A stretch of 64,000 nt of DNA from Marnyiella aurantia (GTDB taxonomy: Bacteria; Bacteroidota; Bacteroidia; Flavobacteriales; Weeksellaceae): the NCBI RefSeq assembly GCF_014041915.1, contig NZ_CP059472.1, positions 1,488,001-1,552,000 of the forward strand, given 5' to 3'. Below the pieces are notes generated by a model, which had not been told where the DNA came from, did no database searches, and saw only the letters and a program-made list of their open reading frames with translations. The position numbers and the translations under genes are program-made. Positions 52,919 through 61,051 of the stretch are shown here, piece after piece (the first letter of the stretch is position 1; every line of letters starts with the position of its first letter).

Positions 52919-52945
52919 CCGGCTCATAAATGGGCTGGATTTTTT
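52919..52945 (+). terminator. Intrinsic terminator after the small membrane gene
   Basis: CCGGCTC (52919-52925) pairs with GGGCTGG (52932-52938) including two G-U pairs, followed by a run of six T. Confidence 0.55.
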
Positions 52946-52993
52946 ATGCCTTCTAATCCTCCCGATAATTTAACGAAATCAATATCAACATGT

Positions 52994-53027
52994 AAAAAAA
53001 TCCCCGACTCATTAAGAATCAGGGATT
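52994..53027 (-). terminator. Intrinsic terminator of the rplU-rpmA operon
   Basis: On the minus strand a 12-bp stem (AATCCCTGATTC with GAGTCGGGGATT, two G-U pairs) and then seven T. It lies 35 bases after the rpmA stop. Confidence 0.8.
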
Positions 53028-53061
53028 TATGTTTTATGCCGGTAAAACCGGAACGCTTTAC

Positions 53062-53319
53062 TTATGCGTTAGGCTCAATAGATACAAATGATCTGTTGTT
53101 TTGCTTCTTTCTGAAGACAACCTTTCCGTCTACAAGTGCATGAAGAGTGTGGTCCTTACCCATACCCACGTTTTCACCCGGGTGGTGCTGAGTACCTCTC
53201 TGTCTTACAATAATGTTTCCGGCAATCGCTGCCTGTCCTCCGAAAATCTTTACACCCAGTCTCTTGGAATGCGATTCTCTACCGTTTTTGGAACTACCAA
53301 CTCCTTTTTTGTGTGCCAT
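53062..53319 (-). CDS. rpmA: 50S ribosomal protein L27
   Basis: Ribosomal protein L27 of 85 residues; [24 protein letters not shown] and [29 protein letters not shown] are the hallmark stretches. The N-terminus starts directly with the conserved residues and has no cleavable extension as in Firmicutes. Cotranscribed with rplU, 26 bases upstream. Confidence 0.97.
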   Translation of the reverse strand: MAHKKGVGSSKNGRESHSKRLGVKIFGGQAAIAGNIIVRQRGTQHHPGENVGMGKDHTLHALVDGKVVFRKKQNNRSFVSIEPNA

Positions 53320-53345
53320 TTTATTCTAAGGTTTTTCGGTTTAAA

Positions 53346-53756
53346 TTATTCAGCTGTTGCGCTGTCGTTTGTTGCTTTAGCTTCTTCAGTTGCTGCAGCT
53401 TCTTTTTTTGCTTTAGGCTCAGCTTTCTTCGTCTTTTTCTCACCTTCGAAACCAGTGATACCGGTTACGATGATTTGAGTAAGCTGTTGTCTGTGACCGT
53501 TCTTTTTAGCATAACCTTTTCTTCTTTTCTTCTTGAAGATGATTACCTTGTCCGCCTGAACGTGGTCTAAAATTTCGATATCCACTGTGATACCGCTTAC
53601 AGCCGGGGCGCCTACTGTTGTTGAACCGTTTACGGTAAGAAGAACTTTATCAAAAGATACCTTGTCTCCTTTTTCACCTTTCAAACGGTTTACAAACAAC
53701 TTCTGGTCTTGCTCAACTTTGTATTGAAGCCCTGCTATTTCTACAATTGCAAACAT
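53346..53756 (-). CDS. rplU: 50S ribosomal protein L21 with C-terminal extension
   Basis: Large-subunit protein that binds 23S rRNA. The core (MFAIVEIAGLQYKVEQDQKLFVNRL to HRQQLTQIIVTGI) fills about 103 residues. A further 33 residues rich in Lys, Ala and Glu (KKTKKAEPKAKKEAAATEEA) follow, likely disordered. This tail is longer than in E. coli L21 (103 residues) and is seen in many Flavobacteriia. Confidence 0.96.
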   Translation of the reverse strand: MFAIVEIAGLQYKVEQDQKLFVNRLKGEKGDKVSFDKVLLTVNGSTTVGAPAVSGITVDIEILDHVQADKVIIFKKKRRKGYAKKNGHRQQLTQIIVTGITGFEGEKKTKKAEPKAKKEAAATEEAKATNDSATAE

Positions 53757-53798
53757 TGTTTATAAATTTATTGGTTGTTAACTATATATTTGAGTGTG

Positions 53799-53827
53799 CA
53801 AAAGTAATAAAATTTTCTGAATAACAA
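53799..53827 (-). promoter_or_regulatory. Promoter of rplU-rpmA
   Basis: On the minus strand TTG (53825-53827), 18 bases, then TACTTTTG (53799-53806), an exact TAnnTTTG match with normal spacing. It lies 43 bases before rplU. Confidence 0.6.
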
Positions 53828-53887
53828 GACTTTGCACTGCAAATTCAGCCAGTTAAAAAGATAAACTGCAAAGTTCTTACTCCATCA

Positions 53888-55096
53888 TTACTTACTGTTC
53901 AGATCCTGAGCAATCAGCCAGGCCTCACTCCAGCATGCCTGGAAGTTAAATCCGCCCGTCACACCGTCAATATTCAGCACTTCACCGGCCAGATAAAAGT
54001 CCGGCAGAATGCGTGAGGACATATTCTTGAAATTAATCTCCTTCAGTTCTACACCACCGGCCGTTACAAACTCGTCCTTATAGGTAGATTTGCCTGTGAC
54101 CTGCATCCTGTTTGCGCAAAGGTTTCCGGTTATACTTTCCATGTCTTTACTGCTAAGGTTGGAGATGTTCTTATCCAAATCTACTTTGGAAAGCCATAGG
54201 ACACGGTGCCAGAAGCGTGTGGTTACATCAAAGATTTTTGAAGCACCAACTGTTTTCTTAGGATTCTCCTTCCGGTAAGTCTGAAGTATATTCGCTGCAT
54301 CTTCGGTGTCCATACCCAGGAAGTTAACCACGATTTCGGTTTTGTAGCCGCAGTCAGCAAGCTCCCTGGCTTTCCACGCAGAAATCTTAAGGACCGCCGG
54401 TCCGGAAAGTCCCCAGTGCGTAATGAGCAGCGGTCCGGATTCATCGGCCTTAAGCGACGGAATTGCAATTCCGGCATTGGGAAAACTAGTACCCATGAGA
54501 TCTTTCAGCAGTTCATTTTTTATGTTGAAAGTAAAAAGCGAAGGAACAGCCGGCACCAGTTTATGACCCAACTGCTGAATCATCTTCAGCGATTTTGGCG
54601 CACTTCCCGGCGCGTATATTATATAGTCTGCAGAAAAACTTCCGTTGGTGGTGGATACTTCATATCCATGCTCATTTTGCTGAATGTTCTGCACAACGGT
54701 TTTCGTAAGAATCTCAAAACCTTTTTTATTCACGGTCTGCAGAAGTGCATCTATGATTGACTGCGAAGAATTACTTTTGGGAAAAATACGGTTATCAGCC
54801 TCAACCTTCAGGGCAACGCCCCGCTGTTCAAACCAATCCATGGTATCGCCCGGCTGAAATTTGTGAAAGACACTGATGAGTTCCTTGTTCCCGCGCGGAT
54901 AATAACCTACAAGTTCTTTTGGGTCGAAGCAGGCATGTGTCACATTGCAGCGGCCGCCACCGGAGATCTTGACCTTCTGCAAAACATCTGAATTCTGTTC
55001 CAGAATCTTAACCTGAAATTTCCTTTCGTCCAGATTAGCCACACAAAAAAAACCGGCTGCACCGCCTCCAATAATAATGACTGATTTCTTATCCAT
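53888..55096 (-). CDS. FAD-dependent oxidoreductase (HI0933/BaiN-like)
   Basis: 402 residues from the ATG at 55096 (MDKKSVIIIGGGAAGFFC). The Rossmann FAD motif GGGAAG is at the start, KISGGGRCNVTH follows, and LAGEVLNIDGVTGGFNFQACWSEAW closes it; together these are the HI0933/BaiN flavoprotein signature. The substrate is not known. An alternative start 12 bases upstream is less likely. Confidence 0.9.
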   Translation of the reverse strand: MDKKSVIIIGGGAAGFFCVANLDERKFQVKILEQNSDVLQKVKISGGGRCNVTHACFDPKELVGYYPRGNKELISVFHKFQPGDTMDWFEQRGVALKVEADNRIFPKSNSSQSIIDALLQTVNKKGFEILTKTVVQNIQQNEHGYEVSTTNGSFSADYIIYAPGSAPKSLKMIQQLGHKLVPAVPSLFTFNIKNELLKDLMGTSFPNAGIAIPSLKADESGPLLITHWGLSGPAVLKISAWKARELADCGYKTEIVVNFLGMDTEDAANILQTYRKENPKKTVGASKIFDVTTRFWHRVLWLSKVDLDKNISNLSSKDMESITGNLCANRMQVTGKSTYKDEFVTAGGVELKEINFKNMSSRILPDFYLAGEVLNIDGVTGGFNFQACWSEAWLIAQDLNSK

Positions 55097-55105
55097 ATAG
55101 CACGG

Positions 55106-55113
55106 CAAAAATA
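55106..55113 (-). promoter_or_regulatory. Possible -7 element close to the flavoprotein start
   Basis: TATTTTTG on the minus strand, nine bases before the ATG at 55096, so the leader would be only a few bases long. No good -33 is seen. Confidence 0.3.
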
Positions 55114-55140
55114 CGATTTTTAGAACCCACCTTTTAATCG

Positions 55141-55148
55141 TAAATTTG
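55141..55148 (+). promoter_or_regulatory. Possible -7 element of the thioesterase gene
   Basis: TAAATTTG on the plus strand, 22 bases before the ATG at 55171; exact consensus, weak -33. Confidence 0.35.
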
Positions 55149-55170
55149 AGGCCCTAAATAACAGATAAAA

Positions 55171-55671
55171 ATGTCCGTATATCATCATAAATTTGAAGTC
55201 CGCTGGAGCGATATTGATGCCAACCGTCACCTCGCCAATTCGTCTTACGTAGAGTATTGCGCCCAAACCAGAATGTCCTTTATGTCTAAAAACAGAATGG
55301 GCCTGAAGGAGCTGAACCGGTGGGGAATAGGTCCCGTAATCCTACATGAAAGATATTCCTTTTTCAAAGAAATCCTGTTGGATCAGCAGGTTTATGTAAG
55401 TCTGGAGATTGACGGGTTTTCCGAAGACGGAGCCATTTACCAGTTCCTGCACAAATTTTATCTGCCGGATGGCACTCATTGCGCTACCTCGGAAGCTTTT
55501 GGTGTCTGGATTGACATGATGCTGAGAAAATCCACCACGCCACCGGATGATATCCTGGAGGTGCTGACGAAGTACAAATCCGAGAATCATAAAATATTCA
55601 CGCGCGAAGACATCAAGGCACTACCTTTCCGTGCCGAAAACATTGATCCTGCTCTCTTAAGTTCCATCTAA
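55171..55671 (+). CDS. Acyl-CoA thioesterase, hotdog fold (4HBT-like)
   Basis: 166 residues. The hotdog-fold signature is WSDIDANRHLANSSYVEYCAQTR, with the catalytic Asp in the SDID stretch as in 4-hydroxybenzoyl-CoA-type thioesterases. It hydrolyses acyl-CoA esters; the acyl chain is not evident. thiL starts 31 bases downstream on the same strand. Confidence 0.88.
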   Translation: MSVYHHKFEVRWSDIDANRHLANSSYVEYCAQTRMSFMSKNRMGLKELNRWGIGPVILHERYSFFKEILLDQQVYVSLEIDGFSEDGAIYQFLHKFYLPDGTHCATSEAFGVWIDMMLRKSTTPPDDILEVLTKYKSENHKIFTREDIKALPFRAENIDPALLSSI

Positions 55672-55702
55672 TCCGGAAACCGGATCATCAAACCCAGACA
55701 TT

Positions 55703-56755
55703 ATGCTAGAAGATAAAAATCCACAGTTAACGCCCATTTCACAGTACGGTGAATTCGGACTGATTAAACATCTGACCGAAAACTTTAGTTTCCGCAATGA
55801 ATCTACAGAGATTTCAATTGGTGATGATGCTGCAGTGATCGACCCGCAAGGTCAGAAAGTGGTGATTACAACCGATGTTCTGGCAGAAGGCGTACATTTC
55901 AATCTGGGTTATGTTCCTTTGAAGCATTTGGGCTATAAGGCAGTAGCGGTAAACATCAGCGACCTGGCAGCCATGAATGCCACGCCTACACAGATACTGG
56001 TTTCACTGGCCATATCCAACCGTTTTCCGGTGGAAGCACTGGAAGAAATTTATGAAGGAATCGCGCTGGCCTGCGAACGCTATAAAGTAGATTTGGTGGG
56101 CGGCGATACTACAAGTTCCACGTCGGGTTTGGTGATGAGCATAACCGCGATTGGTCTGGAGCATTCTGAAAATCTGGTAGGCCGTACGGGTGCCAAAGCG
56201 GGCGATTTACTTGTCGTAACCGGTGATTTGGGCGGTGCCTATATGGGTTTACAGATCCTGGAGCGTGAACATTCCGTATATCTGGCCAATCCGAATATGC
56301 AGCCCGAGATGGAAGGCTACGATTATATCCTGCAAAGGCAGCTGAAACCGGAAGCCCGCACGGACATCAAGAATACCCTAAAGGAATTGGGCGTACAGCC
56401 AACTTCCATGATTGATGTCTCAGACGGACTTTCATCTGAAATCCTGCATCTTTCTGACCAAAGCAAGGTAGGTTTCAGGCTTTACGAGTCCAAAATACCG
56501 ATGGATCCTTTAACAATGACCACCGCGGATGAACTCAACCTTAATCCGGTGATGTGCGCACTGAACGGTGGTGAAGATTTTGAGTTGCTGTTTACAATTC
56601 CGGCGGCTGATTATGACAAAATTAAGAATCATCCGGACTTTACCATTATCGGCCATGTAACTCCGGTGGAAGAAGGAAACTATCTGGTTGCGGCGGGAAG
56701 TAACGAACTGATTGCACTGAACGCCCAGGGCTGGGACGCATTTCTGAACAGATAA
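55703..56755 (+). CDS. thiL: Thiamine-monophosphate kinase
   Basis: Phosphorylates thiamine monophosphate to thiamine diphosphate, the cofactor of MenD elsewhere in the window. Conserved features include ISIGDDAAVID, ITTDVLAEGVHFN, AVNISDLAAMNATPTQ and VGGDTTSS near the ATP/Mg site, and MIDVSDGLSSEILHL further on. Length 350 residues is normal. Confidence 0.94.
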   Translation: MLEDKNPQLTPISQYGEFGLIKHLTENFSFRNESTEISIGDDAAVIDPQGQKVVITTDVLAEGVHFNLGYVPLKHLGYKAVAVNISDLAAMNATPTQILVSLAISNRFPVEALEEIYEGIALACERYKVDLVGGDTTSSTSGLVMSITAIGLEHSENLVGRTGAKAGDLLVVTGDLGGAYMGLQILEREHSVYLANPNMQPEMEGYDYILQRQLKPEARTDIKNTLKELGVQPTSMIDVSDGLSSEILHLSDQSKVGFRLYESKIPMDPLTMTTADELNLNPVMCALNGGEDFELLFTIPAADYDKIKNHPDFTIIGHVTPVEEGNYLVAAGSNELIALNAQGWDAFLNR

Positions 56756-56889
56756 TTATTTAAGGTTTTTGACCTTAGCATGGATTATAAATTGCCGCTG
56801 ATACATGCTGAAAGTCAGGAGGGTTTTCTCAGCGGGGATAGGTGCAGTTGCTTATTATTTGGTATAAACTGATATACCTTTAACTAAAT

Positions 56890-57075
56890 TTAATATTTAA
56901 TAAAAATGCCAACAATAATGCCTAGCGGAACCAAAAAAAGACCAGCATAGCTGTTCTTGGCATCTTCCACTTGTGGATTAGTATTATAGGCTTCTCCCAT
57001 TTTTTTTGAGTTAAGATTATAAATAAAAATCCATCTTATAAATGCGCCAAATGCGCCAAAAACAAATCCCACCAT
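56890..57075 (-). CDS. Putative small membrane protein, unknown function
   Basis: 61 residues from the ATG at 57075 (MVGFVFGAFGAFIRWIFIYN), with two hydrophobic segments, the second near the C-terminus (AGLFLVPLGIIVGIFIKY). The frame is open to 57135, but the first residues of that longer version come from the repeat unit at 57105-57154, so I prefer the inner start. I see no family. Confidence 0.4.
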   Translation of the reverse strand: MVGFVFGAFGAFIRWIFIYNLNSKKMGEAYNTNPQVEDAKNSYAGLFLVPLGIIVGIFIKY

Positions 57076-57104
57076 ATCATTCGTTTTGATCCTAATTGAT
57101 TTAT

Positions 57105-57154
57105 CCCCGCTGCGCAAAGTCCCCACGCTGCGCAAAGTCTCCTGACTTTGAGCC
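57105..57154 (+). repeat. Palindromic repeat, copy A with partial tandem unit
   Basis: A partial unit (CCCCGCTGCGCAAAGT, 57105-57120) followed by a full one to 57154 ending CTGACTTTGAGCC. The core CAAAGTC-TCCT-GACTTTG is an inverted repeat. It covers the 5' end of the longer frame of the small minus-strand ORF. Confidence 0.85.
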
Positions 57155-57439
57155 TTTCCAAATATCTTCTTGCTCGAAAGAACATGAATGATTTAATCCT
57201 TTTAGTAAAAAATTAAAAAATTGTACTGTATTTAAGGGAACCACCAACTATTTCAAACAGGTTTTGTAAGAGCCGGCTTTGATCAAAGATAATGATTTAT
57301 GAAATGTTAAGAAATGAAATTTGCTCAAAGTCGGGAGACTTTGCGCAGCGGGGAGGGGGCGCTATCGGTAGTTCACATGGAAAAACTATATTTACAAACT
57401 GCCAAAAAAATAGACCACTTACCCCAGATAGACACAATT
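57136..57439. other. Repeat-bearing gap before the CPBP gene
   Basis: About 300 AT-rich bases between the short membrane ORF and the preferred CPBP start. It contains the end of repeat copy A and all of copy B. I see no other gene and no convincing TAnnTTTG box. Confidence 0.6.
57323..57354 (-). repeat. Palindromic repeat, copy B (inverted)
   Basis: Begins GCTCAAAGTCGGGAGACTTT and runs on to GCGCAGCGGGGA: the reverse complement of the unit at 57121-57154, with one different loop base (CCC instead of CCT) and small changes at the GC-rich end. It overlaps the N-terminus of the longest frame of the CPBP gene. Confidence 0.85.
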
Positions 57440-58297
57440 ATGTTTAATAACAAAAAGAATAATTATCTTCTAAAAATTGGTGCAGGAGTTTTTTTCTGCA
57501 CCAGTATTTTATATTCTCTTATTAATTATTACGATGAAAGATTATTTGAAAGTACAGATAAGATTGGTGACCTAGACTCTGTTTATTCTGTAATATTCTT
57601 CATCTTATTAATAGCACCTGTATTTGAAGAATTGGTTTTCAGAGGATATTTTTTAAAAAATAAAATTTTTATTTTTATCTTTTATCTCGGAGTAGCATTA
57701 TCTATCTGGATGACAGGAACTTATTATAGTTTGATTTTGCTTTTAATAATAGGCCTCTTAGAATTCGGCTTAAAAATAAAAAAACATTCTAGAATAATGT
57801 TTTTTTTAAATGCTTTATTATTTTCATTGGTTCATTATAAAATTTCGGAGTTTACAAACCTTTACAGTATAGTGCCAGTATTTTTTCAATTCAGCCTAGG
57901 ATTAATATTGATTTGGATTGCGATTAACTATAACCTATATAAATCAATGCTTTTTCACTTTTGTATTAATTTTTTTATTATTGGAAGTCTTATTGCAGCT
58001 CTACAGTTTCCGGATTCCAATATAGAGGTTATACAACACGATGAAACTGTTTTAACCTTCCAAAAATCACCCATTTTTTCATCAAAAAATGGCATAACGA
58101 CCAATTCTGAAATTACTTCAAATGGCAGTACAATAAGAGAGTTTGCAAACACAGCAAAAGTTCCTAAAAATAATTATTCAATTAATGATAGTTTGCGGTT
58201 TTTCAGGTATAATTTAAAGATAAAAAATACGAAAGGAGGTAAAATTGAAAGTAAAGAAGCAGAGAATATTCTAAGAAAAGCAAAATTAATTGAGTGA
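57440..58297 (+). CDS. CPBP-family intramembrane protease
   Basis: 285 residues from the ATG at 57440 (MFNNKKNNYLLKIG). Abi/CPBP motifs are present: FEELVFRGYF (EExxxR), FSLVHY and HFCINFF. About seven membrane spans are seen, followed by a hydrophilic Ser/Thr/Asn-rich tail (about residues 215-285). Two longer starts exist (57314, 57377), but the first lies inside repeat B, so it is unlikely. The gene is markedly more AT-rich than its neighbours and is flanked by inverted repeat copies B and C, which suggests acquired DNA. Role unknown; relatives include prenyl proteases and bacteriocin-immunity proteins. Confidence 0.82.
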   Translation: MFNNKKNNYLLKIGAGVFFCTSILYSLINYYDERLFESTDKIGDLDSVYSVIFFILLIAPVFEELVFRGYFLKNKIFIFIFYLGVALSIWMTGTYYSLILLLIIGLLEFGLKIKKHSRIMFFLNALLFSLVHYKISEFTNLYSIVPVFFQFSLGLILIWIAINYNLYKSMLFHFCINFFIIGSLIAALQFPDSNIEVIQHDETVLTFQKSPIFSSKNGITTNSEITSNGSTIREFANTAKVPKNNYSINDSLRFFRYNLKIKNTKGGKIESKEAENILRKAKLIE

Positions 58298-58413
58298 TAA
58301 ATATTTGAATGCCATTTCAAATTCCTTTTACGCATGCTGACTGCCAACTGTGCGCTAAATGTCTAGACTATTGAGCCATTATCATTGAACATACAATTAT
58401 CGGTTTCCCAATT

Positions 58414-58447
58414 CCCAACGCTGCGCAAAGTCTCCTGACTTTGAGCC
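58414..58447 (+). repeat. Palindromic repeat, copy C
   Basis: CCCAACGCTGCGCAAAGT then CTCCTGACTTTGAGCC; nearly identical to the full unit of copy A (57121-57154), one base different near its 5' end. It lies on the far side of the CPBP gene, opposite in orientation to copy B. Confidence 0.85.
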
Positions 58448-58550
58448 GCTCATTCATCATAGTTGTTATATTTTCAAAACTTATTCCTGTTCAACACTTA
58501 CCAAATCTGCACTATAAATCCATCGCAGGAAAATTAATCTGTCGAAATTA

Positions 58551-58582
58551 ATAAAAAACCCGGAGCGGCAATGCTCCGGGTT
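58551..58582 (-). terminator. Intrinsic terminator of the yqeY-like gene
   Basis: AACCCGGAGC (58573-58582 on the minus strand) pairs perfectly with GCTCCGGGTT over ten bases, with a six-base loop, then a T-run. It lies 66 bases after the stop and probably closes the whole murC-ftsQAZ-yqeY run. Confidence 0.8.
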
Positions 58583-58647
58583 CAAATCAAATCGATATGC
58601 AAAGGTTGGATATCCTTAATAGTGCGGATTACAAAATCCGAGGGCGG

Positions 58648-59094
58648 TTAGGAAAGCAGCTTCTTCACCGTTTCTGAAATACTCTTACCGTCAGATTTGC
58701 CGGCAAGTTTTTTGGAGGCCATTCCCATTACTTTTCCCAAATCCTTCATGGATTCAGCACCAGTTTCGGCAATGATACTGCGGATCTCCGTCTCCAGTTC
58801 TTCAGCCGAAAGCTGTTTTGGCAGAAACTGTTCAATAACCTTCATCTGCGCAGTTTCAACGTCAGCAAGGTCCGTACGGCCCTGCGCTGAGAACTGTTCG
58901 AAAGAGTCTTTCCGCTGCTTAATCATACGCTGGAGGATAGCAATTTCCTGCTCTTCTGAAACCTCAGCACCTTTTGCCTCGGTTTTCAGCAGTAAGATCT
59001 GCGCTTTTACGGCGCGCAGGGAGTCCAGGGCTACTTTGTCCTTTTCGCGCATTGCGGTCTTTATGGCTTCTGTAATGTTGTGTTCTAAACTCAT
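58648..59094 (-). CDS. GatB/YqeY domain protein
   Basis: 148 residues of the YqeY family, homologous to the C-terminal domain of GatB, the tRNA-dependent amidotransferase subunit. The characteristic ILQRMIKQRKDSFEQF and the MGMASKKLAGKSDGKSISETVKKLL end are present. It stands alone without an amidotransferase and follows ftsZ, as in other Bacteroidota. Function not established. Confidence 0.9.
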   Translation of the reverse strand: MSLEHNITEAIKTAMREKDKVALDSLRAVKAQILLLKTEAKGAEVSEEQEIAILQRMIKQRKDSFEQFSAQGRTDLADVETAQMKVIEQFLPKQLSAEELETEIRSIIAETGAESMKDLGKVMGMASKKLAGKSDGKSISETVKKLLS

Positions 59095-59125
59095 TTTAAT
59101 TGATATATAAGTTAAACAGAAGGGC

Positions 59126-61006
59126 TTAATCTACGTCCTTGTTCAGGAATCTGTTCTCGCGAACCTGCATCTGCCCGCTGCTGTTTTCAGAAAGATAGGT
59201 ATTGATTCTGTGTTGCGACGCATCTGTAGTTTCAATTGAGATATTCTTTCTTTTGAAGGCAGGTACTGTTTCGAAATCATTTTCACTTTCGGAAACCTGA
59301 TAACGGGAATTAAATTCCTTCAGTTTATTCCTTCTTTCGAATACCTTATCCTGATTAACGGTCTTGTTTATGAATGTAAACTCTTCTTCCACCTCAACCG
59401 CGGGGATTTCAGGTGCTTTGGCGGATGGAACTTCCGCTGTTTCTTCAGCTTTAATTTCTTCCTTAGGCTGAACCGGTTCCGGCTTAATTTCTTCCTTAGG
59501 CGTGCTGAAATCTGCTAAGGTTTCATTAATCGGTTCGTTTACGAAAAAACTGAACTCCATTGGCTTTTCCTCACTGAAGGATTTAATCTCCGGAGTTCCG
59601 TAAGAAGCATCGGACTGAGCCGGATTCGGTCTGTCTTCAGTTTCAAACCTGAAAGACTGTGCCTGAAGGTCGGCCTGGTTGGCAGCATTGTCATCAATGG
59701 AAAAAAGATCAAAATCTTCCTCTACCTGAGCATCTGAGCGGTAATCATTTGCCGGCAGTTCATCCTTCTCGATAATCCTGAATTCGTTACGCGGAGTAGC
59801 CAGAGTCTGTGGTGCCGCCTGCATATTTATGCCGGAATTTTGGTCCTCATCTTCCTGATCCAGTCTGAAAAAACCCTGAGAAGAAACCGCCGCCGGTGTC
59901 TCGCTGTCCTGTCTTTCATTTCTCAAACGGAAGGGCGACTGCTTTGTAACGGAAACTTCGTTTACATCTTCAAGCTTGATGCTTATTTTTTCGGCAGGGC
60001 CCGTATTTTTTTTGTTGTCATTGGCAAATCCGGTCGCGATTACAAGTACCTTGATGGCTGCGCCCAGTTCCTCGTCTGTTCCTACACCAAAAATGATGTT
60101 GGCGGTATTGCCGGCTTCGCTCTGGATATAATCATTAATAAGACCTATTTCGTCCATTGTCGCTTCGTTGGCCTCTTCCATACCACTTTGAATCAGCAGA
60201 AGCACATCTTTCGCACCGGTGATCTTGTTATCATTCAGCAGTGGGGAGTCCAGTGCTTTACGTACAGCTTCATCAGCACGTTTCTCGCCGGTAGCGATAC
60301 CTGTGGACATCAATGCAGTTCCGGAGTTCTGCAGTACTGATTTGGCATCACGGAAGTCAATGTTAATGGTAAACGGAGCCGTAATAACCTCTGCCATACC
60401 TTTGGCAGCGTTGGTAAGCACCTCATCCGCTTTGGAGAAGCCCTGCTTGAAGCCAAGGTTACCGAACTGCTGTCTCAGTTTATCATTGTTGATTACAATA
60501 AGTGAATCTACATTGTTTCTTAGTTTTTCCAGACCAAGATCTGCCTGATCCAGACGGCGGCGGCCTTCAAAACTGAAAGGAACGGTAACGATACCTACTG
60601 TAAGAATGCCCATTTCCTTCGCAATCTTGGCGATTACAGGAGCCGCACCGGTTCCGGTACCACCACCCATACCGGCAGTGATAAAAACCATTTTGGTATT
60701 CTGTCCCAAAGCCGCTTTAATATCGTCAATGCTTTCTATAGCTGCTTTTTCACCTACATCGGGATCTGCACCTGCGCCCAGGCCCTCGGTAATTGTTACA
60801 CCTAACTGAACTTTATTGGAAACGGGATTGTTATCCAGGGTCTGTGCATCTGTATTACAGATGATGAAGTCTACCCCGTGAATCCCCTTCTCGTACATGT
60901 GCATAAGGGCATTATTACCACCGCCACCAACGCCGATTACTTTTATTATGGAGGAATTTCCTTTCGGTAAATCAAATGAAAACCCCTCAGTGCTATAATT
61001 TTCCAT
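59126..61006 (-). CDS. ftsZ: Cell division GTPase FtsZ with long C-terminal tail
   Basis: Tubulin-like GTPase that builds the division ring. The nucleotide motif is GGGTGTG at residues 114-120, preceded by IGVGGGGNNALMHM. The conserved core ends near residue 335. The remaining about 290 residues are Glu/Pro/Asn-rich and poorly conserved, ending ENRFLNKDVD, which may hold the partner-binding peptide. Total 626 residues, against 383 in E. coli; such long tails are known in Bacteroidota. Confidence 0.96.
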   Translation of the reverse strand: MENYSTEGFSFDLPKGNSSIIKVIGVGGGGNNALMHMYEKGIHGVDFIICNTDAQTLDNNPVSNKVQLGVTITEGLGAGADPDVGEKAAIESIDDIKAALGQNTKMVFITAGMGGGTGTGAAPVIAKIAKEMGILTVGIVTVPFSFEGRRRLDQADLGLEKLRNNVDSLIVINNDKLRQQFGNLGFKQGFSKADEVLTNAAKGMAEVITAPFTINIDFRDAKSVLQNSGTALMSTGIATGEKRADEAVRKALDSPLLNDNKITGAKDVLLLIQSGMEEANEATMDEIGLINDYIQSEAGNTANIIFGVGTDEELGAAIKVLVIATGFANDNKKNTGPAEKISIKLEDVNEVSVTKQSPFRLRNERQDSETPAAVSSQGFFRLDQEDEDQNSGINMQAAPQTLATPRNEFRIIEKDELPANDYRSDAQVEEDFDLFSIDDNAANQADLQAQSFRFETEDRPNPAQSDASYGTPEIKSFSEEKPMEFSFFVNEPINETLADFSTPKEEIKPEPVQPKEEIKAEETAEVPSAKAPEIPAVEVEEEFTFINKTVNQDKVFERRNKLKEFNSRYQVSESENDFETVPAFKRKNISIETTDASQHRINTYLSENSSGQMQVRENRFLNKDVD

Positions 61007-61051
61007 AACTGTTTGTTTTTTATATTGAAGTTAATCGAAGATAAAAGTTGC

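Larger units (their letters stand above)
58298..58647. other. Gap between the CPBP and YqeY genes
   Basis: 350 bases with repeat copy C at 58414-58447 and the YqeY terminator at 58551-58582. The remainder shows no gene that I can support. Confidence 0.6.
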
